A DNA stretch of 64,000 nt from Burkholderia sp. Leaf177 (GCF_001424345.1 NZ_LMPF01000012.1:63662-127661), one strand, 5' to 3'; positions 1 through 9,494 are shown, counted from the first letter of the stretch. Program-made: numbers and translations. The notes: generated by a model not told the origin, from the letters alone.

Positions 1-582
1 GCGCTCTCGGGACAGACGGCGAGCTTCCTTGCAGGCGGAGAATTCCCGATCCCGGTATCGCAGACCAATGGCGCGATCTCCGTGGAATTCAAGCAGTTCG
101 GTGTGAAGCTCGATTTCACGCCGACCGTCCTGAACGACCACCGCATCAGCCTCAAGGTGCGTCCGGAGGTCAGCCAGATCGATACCTCCGTGAGCGTCAC
201 CACGGGTGGCATTACCGTGCCGGGACTGAGCGTGCGCCGCGCGGATACGACGGTGGAACTCGGAAGCGGCCAGAGCTTCGCTATTGGCGGACTGCTCCAG
301 AGCAACACCACCGACATCATTTCCCAAGTGCCGGGCATGGGCTCGATTCCTATTTTGGGCAAGCTGTTTTCATCGACGAACTACCAGAACAACAAGACCG
401 AGCTGGTCATCATGGTCACGCCGTATCTGGTCGAGCCGACCGATCCTTCGAAACTGCGCTCGCCGCTCGAATCGCTGAGCTCACCGAGCAACGACGTCGA
501 GTACAGCTTCAGCCGTCAAGCCGGCGCACCGGCCGACGCCGCTCAACCACGTCTTGTCGGCGCAGCCGGTTACGTTTACTGA
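1..582 (+). CDS. cpaC: Tad/Flp pilus secretin, C-terminal part (RcpA/CpaC family)
   Basis: The reading frame is open from the first base, so the gene begins upstream. The 193 visible residues are the C-terminal end of a type II/III secretin: the core with the VPGLG-like stretch (QVPGMGSIPILGKLFSS) followed by the conserved NKTELVIMVTPYLVEP motif. Secretins form the outer-membrane channel through which the Flp pilus leaves the cell. The tail after PYLVEP is short and ends in an aromatic residue. It is followed 10 bases later by the cpaD-like gene in the usual tad order. The family call is firm; the symbol follows the Caulobacter naming. Confidence 0.95.
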   Translation, partial: ALSGQTASFLAGGEFPIPVSQTNGAISVEFKQFGVKLDFTPTVLNDHRISLKVRPEVSQIDTSVSVTTGGITVPGLSVRRADTTVELGSGQSFAIGGLLQSNTTDIISQVPGMGSIPILGKLFSSTNYQNNKTELVIMVTPYLVEPTDPSKLRSPLESLSSPSNDVEYSFSRQAGAPADAAQPRLVGAAGYVY

Positions 583-592
583 GTCAGACGCC

Positions 593-967
593 ATGAAATC
601 CGCCCGCCTTCTCACCTTTCTTCTCGCTTGCACCATTGCTGCAGGACTCGGAGGCTGCTTCAAGCCGCCGCGCGGCATGCCGGATCAGAACGTGATCGGC
701 TTCGATGGCAAGTCCGCCCTGGCGCCGGATTGCGACAGCCTTTCGCGCCCCTCCGTGCTGACCGATGCCGGCTGGAGCCGGCCAAGCATGCAATGGGGCT
801 GTGCGACCTACAGCAATCTGGCCGCGCAGATCGCCAATCCGAAAGACCTGGTTGCGCCCGAAAAACTCGGTCCCGCCGATGCGGCCGTGGCGGCGAGCGC
901 CGTGCATCGTTACAAGAATGGCCACGTCATTCCGCTCGACACCGCGACGTCGCGCGACTCCAAGTAA
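593..967 (+). CDS. cpaD: CpaD-like pilus assembly lipoprotein
   Basis: A 124-residue small protein whose first 21 residues form a lipoprotein signal with lipobox LGGC, so the mature protein should be anchored through the Cys at about residue 21. The body has the CpaD-type pattern of an Asn/Gly-rich start, a conserved GCATYSNLAAQIANPKDLVAP stretch (given here as a landmark near the centre) and a charged C-terminus. CpaD/RcpB proteins accompany the secretin in the outer membrane. The ATG at 593 is chosen because it begins the signal sequence; an in-frame start at 554 would put 13 unrelated residues before it and overlap cpaC. Confidence 0.85.
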   Translation: MKSARLLTFLLACTIAAGLGGCFKPPRGMPDQNVIGFDGKSALAPDCDSLSRPSVLTDAGWSRPSMQWGCATYSNLAAQIANPKDLVAPEKLGPADAAVAASAVHRYKNGHVIPLDTATSRDSK

Positions 968-998
968 CGACAGTCAGTGACACCTGCGAGATGAACAC

Positions 999-2219
999 AT
1001 GAGCACAACAGAGTTCAGGGTATCGAAAGCGAAATCAGGCGCGCGAGTCGCGGACTTTATCGCGTTCGTCACGGATCGGGCGACCGAGCAGATCCTCAAG
1101 AGCTTCGTACTCGAAGAAGCAATGCCGCATGTGCATATCGTGCTTGGAAGCATCGACGATGCGATTGCGTATCTCTCCAAGATAGAACGCTCGCCGCAAT
1201 TCCTGCTGGTCGATCTGCATGGCTCGACCATGCCTTTGTCAGATCTCGGCCGGCTTGCGGAAGTCTGCGAGCCATCGGTACAAGTGGTCGCGCTCGGCGA
1301 ACGCAACGACGTCGGACTGTTTCGCAGCCTGCTGAAACTCGGCGTGCGCGACTACCTCGTCAAGCCGCTGACGGTTGAACTGCTCAAGCGCACTTTCAGC
1401 GTGCAGGACGGCAAGGTCAATCCCGTAACGCTCACGCGTGCAGGCAAGACCATTGCGTTCGCGGGCGCGCGCGGCGGCGTGGGTGTGACGACACTGGCGC
1501 TCAACGTAGCGCGCCATCTCGCCGAAGAGACACACCGGCGCGTGGCGTATGTCGACTTGAACGTTTATGGCGGCGCGGCAAACAGCATGCTCGGCATCCA
1601 GAGCAACAACGGTCTCAGCGACGTCCTGCACAACGTGAACCGGCTCGATCCGCAATATGTCGAGCGCACGCTGGTCGCGAAAAGCCGGCGCTTGTTCGTG
1701 TTGTCTTCGGAACTCGACCTCGGTGCCGCAGTGCCGTTCGAAGCCGCTGCGCTTCCGCGCGTGCTGGACCTGTTGTGCGACAGTTTTCACTATGTGATTC
1801 TTGATATCGACACGCCCTCCACGGCACTCGCGCAGCAGGCCTTCGACCACGCGGCGCGCGTTTATCTGGTCGCGGACCGCACTGTGCACTGCACGCGCGA
1901 AAGCATCCGGCTGCTGCGGTTTATCGAAGATCGCGATAACAATCCGCCGACCTCGATCCTGCTCAACAACCCTAACTCTGCAACAGCCGGCAAGGTCCAG
2001 GCCGCCGATTTCATGCATGCAGTGGGCCGCTCCACGCAATATGAAGTGCCGTTCGAAAGCAAAGCCGTATCGATTGCGGAGAACCTGGGAGAGGCGGTCA
2101 TGGAGAAAGCGCCCGCTGGATTCAACCAGACCATTGCGCGTATTGGCCGGGACCTGACAGGACAACACTCCGCTCCCGAACTGACGTTCTTCCAGAAATT
2201 GAAGTTGAGGAGAGGCTGA
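999..2219 (+). CDS. cpaE: CpaE/TadZ-like pilus localisation protein with receiver-like domain and MinD-like ATPase fold
   Basis: A 406-residue protein. The first about 135 residues resemble a response-regulator receiver domain (FLLVDLHGS around the usual phospho-Asp strand, ending in DYLVKPLT). The rest is a ParA/MinD-type fold. TadZ/CpaE proteins mark the pole and recruit the Tad machine to the inner membrane. The P-loop reads GARGGVGVTTLA: the signature Lys (second position) is Arg and the Lys before TT is Val, so ATP hydrolysis is doubtful. Atypical Walker A loops are known in TadZ. The stop overlaps the cpaF start by one base, suggesting translational coupling. Confidence 0.92.
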   Translation: MSTTEFRVSKAKSGARVADFIAFVTDRATEQILKSFVLEEAMPHVHIVLGSIDDAIAYLSKIERSPQFLLVDLHGSTMPLSDLGRLAEVCEPSVQVVALGERNDVGLFRSLLKLGVRDYLVKPLTVELLKRTFSVQDGKVNPVTLTRAGKTIAFAGARGGVGVTTLALNVARHLAEETHRRVAYVDLNVYGGAANSMLGIQSNNGLSDVLHNVNRLDPQYVERTLVAKSRRLFVLSSELDLGAAVPFEAAALPRVLDLLCDSFHYVILDIDTPSTALAQQAFDHAARVYLVADRTVHCTRESIRLLRFIEDRDNNPPTSILLNNPNSATAGKVQAADFMHAVGRSTQYEVPFESKAVSIAENLGEAVMEKAPAGFNQTIARIGRDLTGQHSAPELTFFQKLKLRRG

Positions 2220-3652
2220 TGTTCGGTCAGAAGCAATTTGTCCAACCCGGTCCGGAACCTGCCGATATCAACCTTGCAGATTCCGTGACCTCGCTCGAGG
2301 CGGCGATCGCCGCTGCTACGCAATCGGCCGAAGTCCCGCGTGTTGCTTCGCCGTCGGCTGCGGTGACGGTCGTGAGCGACGGCAACGAAACGCTGGTTCG
2401 TTCCGATCTGTTCAAAACCATTCGCACTGCCGTCTTCGCTTCGATGAACGCCTCCGCCGTGGTCGGCAAAGGGCGCGAGCAGATGAAGCCGGGCGTCGAA
2501 AAGCTGGTTGGCGAGATTGCCGAGCGCGAGCACCTGAACATCACCGTATCGGAGCGCGGACAGATCGTGGGCGAGTTGCTGAACGACATGTTCGGCCTCG
2601 GTCCGATCGAACCGCTGCTCACCGACGAAACCATCACGGACGTTCTGGTCAATGGTCCCGACCAGGTCTATGTGGAGCGCCATGGCCGTCTCGAACTGAC
2701 GCCGTACAAATTCCGCGACAATGCGCACGTGGTCAACGTCGCGCAGCGTATTGCGGCTGGCGTGGGCCGTCGTGTGGACGAAAGCAGTCCAATGGTCGAC
2801 GCGCGTCTCGCCGACGGCAGCCGCGTGAACGTCGTACTGCCGCCGCTCGCCATTCACGGCGCCACCATCTCGATCCGGAAATTTTCCAAGCGCAACATCA
2901 CGCTGCACCGGATGGCGCAACAGGGCAACATGTCGCCGCAGATGGCGAACGTGCTCAAGCTGGCCAGTACGTGCCGGTTGAATATCATCGTCTCGGGCGG
3001 TACGGGTTCCGGCAAGACGACCTTGCTCAACGCGCTTTCGCATTTCATCGATTTAGGCGAACGCACGATCACGATCGAGGACGCGGCCGAGTTGCAACTC
3101 ATGCAGCCGCACGTAGTCAGCCTTGAAACACGGCCCGAAAACGCCGAAGGTCTCGGCGGCGTTGCGCAACGCGATCTGGTTCGCAATGCACTGCGGATGC
3201 GTCCCGACCGGATCATCCTCGGTGAGACGCGCGGACCCGAAGCGTTCGACGTCTTGCAGGCCATGAACACGGGCCACGACGGTTCGATGACCACCATCCA
3301 CGCGAACACGCCGCGCGACGGCATCACGCGGCTGGAAAGCATGGTCATGATGGCAAACGGCAACTTGCCGCTGTTGTCGATCCGACGCCAGATTGCAAGC
3401 GCAGTGCACATGATCGTGCAGATCGAGCGGATGCGCGACGGCATGCGCCGGATCACGCGCGTCACCGAACTCGTCGGCATGGAAGGCGACGTCATCATCA
3501 CGCAGGATCTCTTCACGTTTCGCTACGACGCGTCGGCCTACAGCGAAGAGGTCAAGGGCGTGTTCGAAGTCGGCGCCATGCGCCCGGCGTTTATTGCGCG
3601 AGCCGCTTACTACGGGCTGGAAGACGCGCTGCTCGATGCAATGAAGCCATGA
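2219..3652 (+). CDS. cpaF: Tad pilus assembly ATPase (CpaF/TadA)
   Basis: A 477-residue type II/IV secretion ATPase that powers Flp pilus extension at the cytoplasmic face. Seen in order: a variable N-terminus of about 70 residues, the N-domain with GLGPIEPLLTDETITDVLVNG, Walker A GGTGSGKTTLLNAL near residue 260, the Asp box (TIEDAAELQL), Walker B DRIILGETRGPEAFD and the His box SMTTIHANTPRD. All catalytic motifs are intact and length is normal for the family. It starts on the last base of cpaE and overlaps tadB by four bases (ATGA). Confidence 0.97.
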   Translation: MFGQKQFVQPGPEPADINLADSVTSLEAAIAAATQSAEVPRVASPSAAVTVVSDGNETLVRSDLFKTIRTAVFASMNASAVVGKGREQMKPGVEKLVGEIAEREHLNITVSERGQIVGELLNDMFGLGPIEPLLTDETITDVLVNGPDQVYVERHGRLELTPYKFRDNAHVVNVAQRIAAGVGRRVDESSPMVDARLADGSRVNVVLPPLAIHGATISIRKFSKRNITLHRMAQQGNMSPQMANVLKLASTCRLNIIVSGGTGSGKTTLLNALSHFIDLGERTITIEDAAELQLMQPHVVSLETRPENAEGLGGVAQRDLVRNALRMRPDRIILGETRGPEAFDVLQAMNTGHDGSMTTIHANTPRDGITRLESMVMMANGNLPLLSIRRQIASAVHMIVQIERMRDGMRRITRVTELVGMEGDVIITQDLFTFRYDASAYSEEVKGVFEVGAMRPAFIARAAYYGLEDALLDAMKP

Positions 3653-4623
3653 GCACCGTCGACCTCCTGACCATGTGCTCGTTCGCCGCCGTCCTGCTGC
3701 TGGGCGTGATGACGCTCGTGCTTCAGGACATTCGCAAGAATCAGCCCGACGCCCGCATCAAGGCACGCATGCAGCTCGCGTTTGCGTTGAGCGCCGCCGA
3801 CAGAAAAACCAGGGGCACGTTCGAGTCCGACCTCTTCAGCGTGATCAAACGCGATAACGTGGTGACCCGCTGGACCCGGCCGAAACTTGCGCGCCTGAAC
3901 ACGGTGGCGGGCGCGAAGGGCTTGCGCATCGTGATTGGGGCGGCGATTGCGGGCGAGTTGCTCGCGCTTGCCATGACAACGTTCATGCCGTTACCGGACA
4001 TGGCCTCGCCCATCCTGATGACGGCGCTGCCCCTGTTCTGCGGCGCCCAGGCGTATCGCATCCTGATTGAACGTTTTCGCAAGCGCTTCCTCGATTTCTT
4101 CCCCGATGTCATCGACATGATCGTGCGCGCTGTGCGTGCCGGCGTGCCTGTCACGCACGTGATCGGTGCTGCCGCCGACGAATGTCCCGATCCATTGCGG
4201 CGCGAATTCAAATTGATGAGCGACGCGCTTCAGGTCGGCCTGGATCTAGAGGAAGTGCTGGCGGTTGCAGTCAGACGGATCGAAATCGCGGACTTCTCGT
4301 TTTTCTGCGTATGTCTGCTCCTGCAACGCGAGACCGGCGGCCAGCTCGGCGAGACGCTCGAAAACCTCGCGGGCATTGTCCGGACCCGGCGCGAGATTCG
4401 CCAAAAGACCCAGGCGCTCACCGGCGAGGCGCGTATCACGACCAAGATCCTGGCGGCTATTCCCGTCGTCATCATGCTGAGCATGTACGTGCTCAATCGC
4501 GACTATCTTGCGGTGCTGTTCGGAACACCGGCGGGCCACAAGCTCATGACGTTCGCGTCCATCTCGATCACGATCGGACTGATGGTCGTGAACAAGATGT
4601 CCAAACTGGATACATCGCGATGA
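3649..4623 (+). CDS. tadB: Tad pilus inner-membrane platform protein TadB
   Basis: 324 residues with an N-terminal membrane anchor (about residues 5-25), a pair of hydrophobic segments around residues 95-140, a cytoplasmic type II secretion F domain (FPDVIDMIVRAVRAGVPV, then RETGGQLGETLENLAGIVRTRREI) and C-terminal membrane helices. TadB and TadC together form the GspF-like platform on which the ATPase acts. The start ATG overlaps the cpaF stop (ATGA), and the stop overlaps tadC in the same way. Confidence 0.95.
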   Translation: MSTVDLLTMCSFAAVLLLGVMTLVLQDIRKNQPDARIKARMQLAFALSAADRKTRGTFESDLFSVIKRDNVVTRWTRPKLARLNTVAGAKGLRIVIGAAIAGELLALAMTTFMPLPDMASPILMTALPLFCGAQAYRILIERFRKRFLDFFPDVIDMIVRAVRAGVPVTHVIGAAADECPDPLRREFKLMSDALQVGLDLEEVLAVAVRRIEIADFSFFCVCLLLQRETGGQLGETLENLAGIVRTRREIRQKTQALTGEARITTKILAAIPVVIMLSMYVLNRDYLAVLFGTPAGHKLMTFASISITIGLMVVNKMSKLDTSR

Positions 4624-5582
4624 ACAACGAAAGCGTTGAAACGCTCATCAACCTGACCATGCTGCTCGCGCTCTTTGCGGTCCTGGCGATCTGGTGGGCA
4701 AGCAAGCATGGCGGCAAGCGCGGCCGGATCGCGGAACGCGCACGCACGGTCGCCCTCAATCTGCCAGTGGAGCACGTTGACAACGGCGAGACGGACCCGG
4801 CGCCCGAAAAGCGCACGAAGGTGTTGCTGCGGCTTGCAAAAATCGGCGACAAGCTGCCGCTCTTCGACGCGAAATATCGATTGAAGCTGAAGAAGACGCT
4901 CGTGCAAGGTGGCTATCGCGGACCGCGGGCCGTCTCTGTGCTGCTCGCCATAAAGTTTGTTTTTGGCCTGGCGTGCGCGGCGCTCACGGTAATGCTCGGG
5001 TCGAACATTCCCGTGGTCGGCGCATACCCTGCTTTCCGCGGCATCCTGATGCTGGCCGTGTTCATAGTCGGCATGATCGTGCCGGAATATTTTGTCGCGT
5101 GGCGTTCGGCGCGCCGCCGCAAAGCGATGGCCGGATGCCTGCCCGATGCGCTCGACCTGCTTGTAATCTGCACGAACGCGGGCAACAGCCTGGGCGTCAG
5201 CATCCGGCGCGTCGCCGACGAACTCGCGATGATCTGCCCGCCGCTTTCCGGCGAATTCGCATTGACCGCCGACGAGCTCAAGCTCTCCGGCGACAGCACC
5301 CGCGCGCTGCAGGAGCTGGCGGAACGCATCGACCTGCCATCGATTCGCGCACTCATCTCCACGCTCACTCAGTCGCTGCGATACGGCACACCGATTTCGT
5401 CGGCGTTGCGTACGTTGTCGCGCACGGAGCGGCTTGCGCACATTGTCTCGCTCGAAGAGAAAGCCGCGAAGCTCGCGCCAAAGATGGTCGTACCCATGAT
5501 GCTCTTCATCTTGCCAGCGGTTGTCGCGATTGCGGCCGGCCCGGCTGTCATCCAACTCCTTGCTTACGTGGCTACACAATGA
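4620..5582 (+). CDS. tadC: Tad pilus inner-membrane platform protein TadC
   Basis: 320 residues, the partner of TadB. There is an N-terminal membrane helix, a central hydrophobic pair, a type II secretion F domain (CLPDALDLLVICTNAGNSLGVSIRRV; then TLTQSLRYGTPISSALRTLSR) and a final hydrophobic hairpin typical of the family. The ATG at 4620 is chosen because it overlaps the tadB stop by four bases and begins the anchor helix. The frame stays open far upstream within tadB, but that part is a shadow. Confidence 0.95.
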   Translation: MNNESVETLINLTMLLALFAVLAIWWASKHGGKRGRIAERARTVALNLPVEHVDNGETDPAPEKRTKVLLRLAKIGDKLPLFDAKYRLKLKKTLVQGGYRGPRAVSVLLAIKFVFGLACAALTVMLGSNIPVVGAYPAFRGILMLAVFIVGMIVPEYFVAWRSARRRKAMAGCLPDALDLLVICTNAGNSLGVSIRRVADELAMICPPLSGEFALTADELKLSGDSTRALQELAERIDLPSIRALISTLTQSLRYGTPISSALRTLSRTERLAHIVSLEEKAAKLAPKMVVPMMLFILPAVVAIAAGPAVIQLLAYVATQ

Positions 5583-6499
5583 AAATCGATAAAGCTCCTG
5601 GCGGCATCCATTTGCCGGCGACCGTGCGCGCCGCTCCCGTTCTTTTCAAGCTTGCGCTGGGCGCGCTGGCGCTTGCGGCGTGCGCCGCCTGCACCACTAC
5701 GACGCGGCAGGTATCCGAAGTAAGGCCGGTTCTGCAGAACGCCACGCCGAGCAGCATGAGCGAGTTAAGGCTTGCGGACTCCGCGCTCGACTCGGGCAAT
5801 ATCGAACTTGCAACCACACTGTTCAACAAGGTGCTGCAGGCCAATCCGAATTCGGTTGCGGGAACTACCGGCCTCGGCAACACGCTTTACGCCGTTGGCG
5901 ACTTTACTCGAGCGGGCGTCTACTACGACCGCGCAATCAAGGTCGATCCAGCCGCGGTGCCGCCGATGATCGGGTTGGCACGCGTTGCGATCCACCAACG
6001 CCGTTTCAACGACGCGATCAGGATATATCGCGACGTACTCGCAAGGATTCCGAATGATCAGACGGCGTCCGCCGGACTCGGTGCGGCCCTCGACTTGAAC
6101 GGCGACCATGCCGGCGCTCAAACCGTGCTCAGGCAGGCGCTCGCCGCGAATCCAGGCGACCCGATGTTGAGCGTCAATCTCGGCTTGTCCCTGATTCTTG
6201 GCGGCAACCCGCGCGAGGGCGCAAACGTGCTGCTCGACGTCACGCGTTATCCGGGCGCGCCGCCGCAGGCGCGGCAAGACCTCGCCCTCGCCTACGGGCT
6301 GATGGGCAACAGCGAAGCCGCTGCCGAGCTTCTGGGCCACGACCTTCCGAAGGCGTCGGTGCAGGACAACCTGCGTTTCTACGACATCCAGCGCGCGCAT
6401 CTTTCGCAAGGCGCGAGTGCAAGTACAAACGCAAGCACGAACCCGGCGACGGTACAGCCTGTCCCGGCCGTTGCGATCCAGTCAGCGAGTGTTCGATGA
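5579..6499 (+). CDS. tadD: TadD-like TPR lipoprotein of the Tad pilus
   Basis: 306 residues. A long N-terminus leads to a lipoprotein signal with lipobox LAAC followed by Thr-rich sequence, so export and lipidation near residue 38 are likely. The rest is made of tetratricopeptide repeats (for example SVAGTTGLGNTLYAVGDFTR, followed by further degenerate copies to about residue 270), then a Ser/Thr/Ala-rich tail. TadD-type pilotins or scaffold proteins help secretin assembly. The ATG at 5579 overlaps the tadC stop (ATGA); the frame is open further upstream only as a shadow of tadC. Confidence 0.9.
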   Translation: MKIDKAPGGIHLPATVRAAPVLFKLALGALALAACAACTTTTRQVSEVRPVLQNATPSSMSELRLADSALDSGNIELATTLFNKVLQANPNSVAGTTGLGNTLYAVGDFTRAGVYYDRAIKVDPAAVPPMIGLARVAIHQRRFNDAIRIYRDVLARIPNDQTASAGLGAALDLNGDHAGAQTVLRQALAANPGDPMLSVNLGLSLILGGNPREGANVLLDVTRYPGAPPQARQDLALAYGLMGNSEAAAELLGHDLPKASVQDNLRFYDIQRAHLSQGASASTNASTNPATVQPVPAVAIQSASVR

Positions 6500-6987
6500 A
6501 AGCGCCTCGACCGCGCAGCCTGCATGCCGTGTTTGCGCGGCTGCTTGGCGACAACCGCGGCGTCTCGGCGATCGAATTTGCGGTCGTCGGGCCGATCGTT
6601 TTCATCCTGATCCTCGCGACCCTGGAACTGGCGCTCGACATGTTCGTGGATGCATCCGTGCAGCTCGCGGCGCAAGCTGCGTCACGCGTGGGCCTGACGA
6701 CCACAGACCCGGCGTCGGGCACGCGCGCGGACCAGGCGAAGGCAATCGTGATGGCCTATCTCGGGCGATGGAAAAACGCGGGCGCCACCGTGACCATTGC
6801 GACATTGAACTATGGCACCTACGGCAACGTGGGCACTAAAAGCTACACCAGCGACCTGGGCACGTATGGCAATGTCGTCTCGTACAACATCACCGTGACC
6901 ATGCCGGGTTTCTCCGGCATCCCGGAGCTGTTTGGCGTGAGCACGCTGACCTTCCAGCGCAACTATCTCGTTCAGAACGAAAAATGA
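6496..6987 (+). CDS. tadE: TadE-family minor pilin (pseudopilin)
   Basis: 163 residues with the TadE-like motif DNRGVSAIEFAVVGPIVF at about residues 17-34. This is a short basic leader, a Gly, then a conserved Glu five or so residues later inside one hydrophobic helix, the pseudopilin processing pattern used by Flp prepilin peptidase. The remainder is a small periplasmic Gly/Thr/Tyr-rich domain. The start overlaps the tadD stop by four bases and the stop overlaps the next gene by four bases, so it is clearly part of the pilus operon. Confidence 0.9.
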   Translation: MKAPRPRSLHAVFARLLGDNRGVSAIEFAVVGPIVFILILATLELALDMFVDASVQLAAQAASRVGLTTTDPASGTRADQAKAIVMAYLGRWKNAGATVTIATLNYGTYGNVGTKSYTSDLGTYGNVVSYNITVTMPGFSGIPELFGVSTLTFQRNYLVQNEK

Positions 6988-7682
6988 AGCTTCCGTTCCA
7001 GAGCCCGAAGCCCCGGCCAATTTCTCTCGCGCGTTTGCGCTTGCGCTTGCGTTTGCCGCTTCGCCGGTTTTTCCGCGCCGACGGCGGCAGTGTCGCGATC
7101 GAGACGGTGCTGATCGCGCCGTTGATGCTGCTCCTGCTGCTGGGTTTCACCGAAATCTATCTCTACATGCGCGCGGTCAGCATTGTCGAGCGCACGGCCT
7201 TCACGCTCGCCAATTCCGTAGGTCAGATGACGCAGGTCATCAACGATCAGTCGACCAGTAACGCCAGCAATCTCGGCGCGGTCTGGCAAGCCGCCAGCGT
7301 GATCGCCGCACCGGTCGATCTCCAGGCCAATGGCGGCGTGATCCTCACGTCGATTTGCGACACCACCAGCAGTTGCGGCGCGAACGTCGTGCAAATGATT
7401 CCGCCCACAAAGGGCTCGCCGACGATCGCATGGACTCAAAAAGCATCGTGGATGGGCAAGAACGCGCCGTCGTCCCGGATCTCGTCCTCGACACTTCTGC
7501 CCACTGGCTGGCCGTTCTATGGCGGGGATTCCGCGACTGCCGTCGAAGTGTTTTATACCTATACGCCGTTTGCAATGACAGCCCCCTTCTGGTCCGACGC
7601 ACCGCTCACGCAGACCATCTACAAAGTGGTCTACGTCCGCCAGCGCTCAGGCCTGCCGCTCAAGCTCGCCACCTCGGGTTGA
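6984..7682 (+). CDS. Second TadE/TadF-like minor pilin
   Basis: 232 residues, larger paralogue of the preceding gene. The leader is unusually long and basic, with an Arg-Leu run (RLRLRLPLRR) encoded by near-perfect hexamer repeats, followed by the pseudopilin core DGGSVAIETVLIAPLMLL with its conserved Glu. The C-terminal part is a soluble periplasmic domain with two Cys close together (ICDTTSSCGA) that could form a disulfide. Position suggests the TadF role. Overlaps tadE by four bases. Confidence 0.85.
   Translation: MKLPFQSPKPRPISLARLRLRLRLPLRRFFRADGGSVAIETVLIAPLMLLLLLGFTEIYLYMRAVSIVERTAFTLANSVGQMTQVINDQSTSNASNLGAVWQAASVIAAPVDLQANGGVILTSICDTTSSCGANVVQMIPPTKGSPTIAWTQKASWMGKNAPSSRISSSTLLPTGWPFYGGDSATAVEVFYTYTPFAMTAPFWSDAPLTQTIYKVVYVRQRSGLPLKLATSG
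7034..7060 (+). repeat. Short hexamer-type repeat inside the TadF-like leader
   Basis: Imperfect repeats of a unit resembling ttgcgc encode alternating Arg and Leu in the basic leader of the second pseudopilin. Gain or loss of a unit would keep the frame and only alter leader charge and length. Confidence 0.5.
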
Positions 7683-7695
7683 GAGTGAATATCCG

Positions 7696-9492
7696 ATGAC
7701 AACCACTCCCGAATCCCGCACCCCCGCCGTGCCTTCGCGCTCCTTCACCACGTTGATGACGGGCGACAGCGGCGTTGTCACAATGATGTTCGCCGTCTGC
7801 GCCAGCCTGATGTTCGGCGCAATGTGCACCGCGCTCGACCTGATCGACTACGAGATGACCCAGGCTCGCATGCAGATGGCGCTGGACGTGGCGACCATTT
7901 CGGCGGGCGTCGATCTCGCGCATTACGCCGATGCCGCGGGCAAGGACTCTTCTGCATGGAAGGCGGACGCGCGCGCGTTTTATAACGGCAACATGCCGAA
8001 GGGCTATTTGGGCCTCACCATGCCCGACGCAAACTTCAAGGCTACGATCACCGGTGCAGCGGCGACGGGCCAGACCATCCAGCTCTCGGCGTCGGGCTCG
8101 ATTCCCTTGCTTGCACCTGTTTTCTTCGCGAGCAATCCTACGGACGGAAGTGGTGACTCCGGATCGGGATCGCCGTCCACGCCGGACACCTCGACGGTTG
8201 CTGCCGGCAACACCGCGTTCCGCCTGCCGCAAAGCACGCTGGAGCTTGCATTGGTGCTCGACAACACCGGGTCGATGGCCGATTACGCCAGCGCCGATCA
8301 CAGTCAGGGAACCAAGATCGCCGGATTGCGTTCCGCTGCGAACACGCTGGTGTCGAGTATTCTTGGCCAGTCTGGAAACCGCTCGTACGTGGGTCTCGTG
8401 CCGTTCACGACCGTGGTGAACGTCGGCTCGTCGTTGTCCGCTTCGGGCAGTTGGCTCACCCCCGCGGCCAGCGACAGCAACAGCTACAACTCCGCTGGCA
8501 TTTCATCGCAGTATCAGCCGTCGGGAACAGGTTCGGGCTGGGCCGGATGCCCGGTGGAACCGCGCATTGGCAGTGCGAAAAAGCTGTATCCGAAGGCTTA
8601 TGCGCCCGCGGACTCGCCGGGGTTCACGCCGTTCTATTACAACGTGCCGCCGCAAGGCTTCAAGATCACCAACTACGACAACAAGACGAACTGCGCGGTG
8701 ACGAGCGTCAGCAGCGTGCTCAATGTGCCGCTGACCTACCAGACCAACGGCTCGACTAGTTTTTGCGGCACGGCGACCGCCACGCCCATCTATAACGCCT
8801 GGGGCCAGCCAGCCCCATCCGGCAGCACGGCGCCCGCGACGACTACCTGGGACCAGAACGGCAGCGCCAGCTCCCGGCCATGTTCGATCCGGCCGATGCA
8901 GTTCCTCACGCAAGACGTGAACACGCTGAACACCGCAATCGACCAGATGCAGGCGAACGGTTCAACGATCATTCCTGTCGGCTTGCTGTGGGGATGGCGC
9001 ATGGTTTCCTCGGCGTGGTCGCCGCAAGTGTCTGGATCGAACGGCTGGGTATCGAACGATGCCAACCTGCCCCGGCCAGAAGCAACCACACAGGGATTGC
9101 AACGCGTAGTGATCGTACTGACCGATGGCGAGAACGATCCTGGCACGGCAAACGGCATCATGCCGTCCCCATCGTTCAACGGTCTGTCAGGCGTCGGGAA
9201 CAGCACGTTGACGGCGCCAACGGGCGGTCCGACCAATGGTTCGATGACATCCGTGTCGGATATCAACACCTTCCAGCTCTCTGTTTGCAACGCGATGAAA
9301 AACGATGGCATCGTCATCTATTCCATCACGTTCGGCACGTACGGAACGGACTCCGCAAGCACGCAGGCGCAGCAGACCATGCAGAATTGCGCTTCGCCCG
9401 GTAACTACTACCATGCGCCGACCAACGCGGCGCTCGCGTCGATCTTTCAGCAGATCGCCGGCAACCTCGGCATCTTGCGCCTGACGCGATAA
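7696..9492 (+). CDS. tadG: TadG-like von Willebrand A protein of the Tad pilus
   Basis: 598 residues. An N-terminal Tad-type anchor (SGVVTMMFAVCASLMFGAM, residues about 26-45) is followed by a TadE-like segment and then a large von Willebrand factor A domain. The metal-site motif is DNTGSM (DxTxS type) near residue 191, with VIVLTDGENDPG further on. Several long Ser/Thr/Asn-rich inserts enlarge the domain. TadG is thought to sit at the surface or tip and affect adhesion. It starts 13 bases after the TadF-like gene and ends the operon, followed directly by a strong inverted repeat. Confidence 0.93.
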   Translation: MTTTPESRTPAVPSRSFTTLMTGDSGVVTMMFAVCASLMFGAMCTALDLIDYEMTQARMQMALDVATISAGVDLAHYADAAGKDSSAWKADARAFYNGNMPKGYLGLTMPDANFKATITGAAATGQTIQLSASGSIPLLAPVFFASNPTDGSGDSGSGSPSTPDTSTVAAGNTAFRLPQSTLELALVLDNTGSMADYASADHSQGTKIAGLRSAANTLVSSILGQSGNRSYVGLVPFTTVVNVGSSLSASGSWLTPAASDSNSYNSAGISSQYQPSGTGSGWAGCPVEPRIGSAKKLYPKAYAPADSPGFTPFYYNVPPQGFKITNYDNKTNCAVTSVSSVLNVPLTYQTNGSTSFCGTATATPIYNAWGQPAPSGSTAPATTTWDQNGSASSRPCSIRPMQFLTQDVNTLNTAIDQMQANGSTIIPVGLLWGWRMVSSAWSPQVSGSNGWVSNDANLPRPEATTQGLQRVVIVLTDGENDPGTANGIMPSPSFNGLSGVGNSTLTAPTGGPTNGSMTSVSDINTFQLSVCNAMKNDGIVIYSITFGTYGTDSASTQAQQTMQNCASPGNYYHAPTNAALASIFQQIAGNLGILRLTR

Positions 9493-9494
9493 CG

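Noticed and set aside
1239-2168. 309-codon antisense frame inside cpaE
   Set aside because: High-GC shadow; the sense strand encodes a recognised TadZ-type protein.
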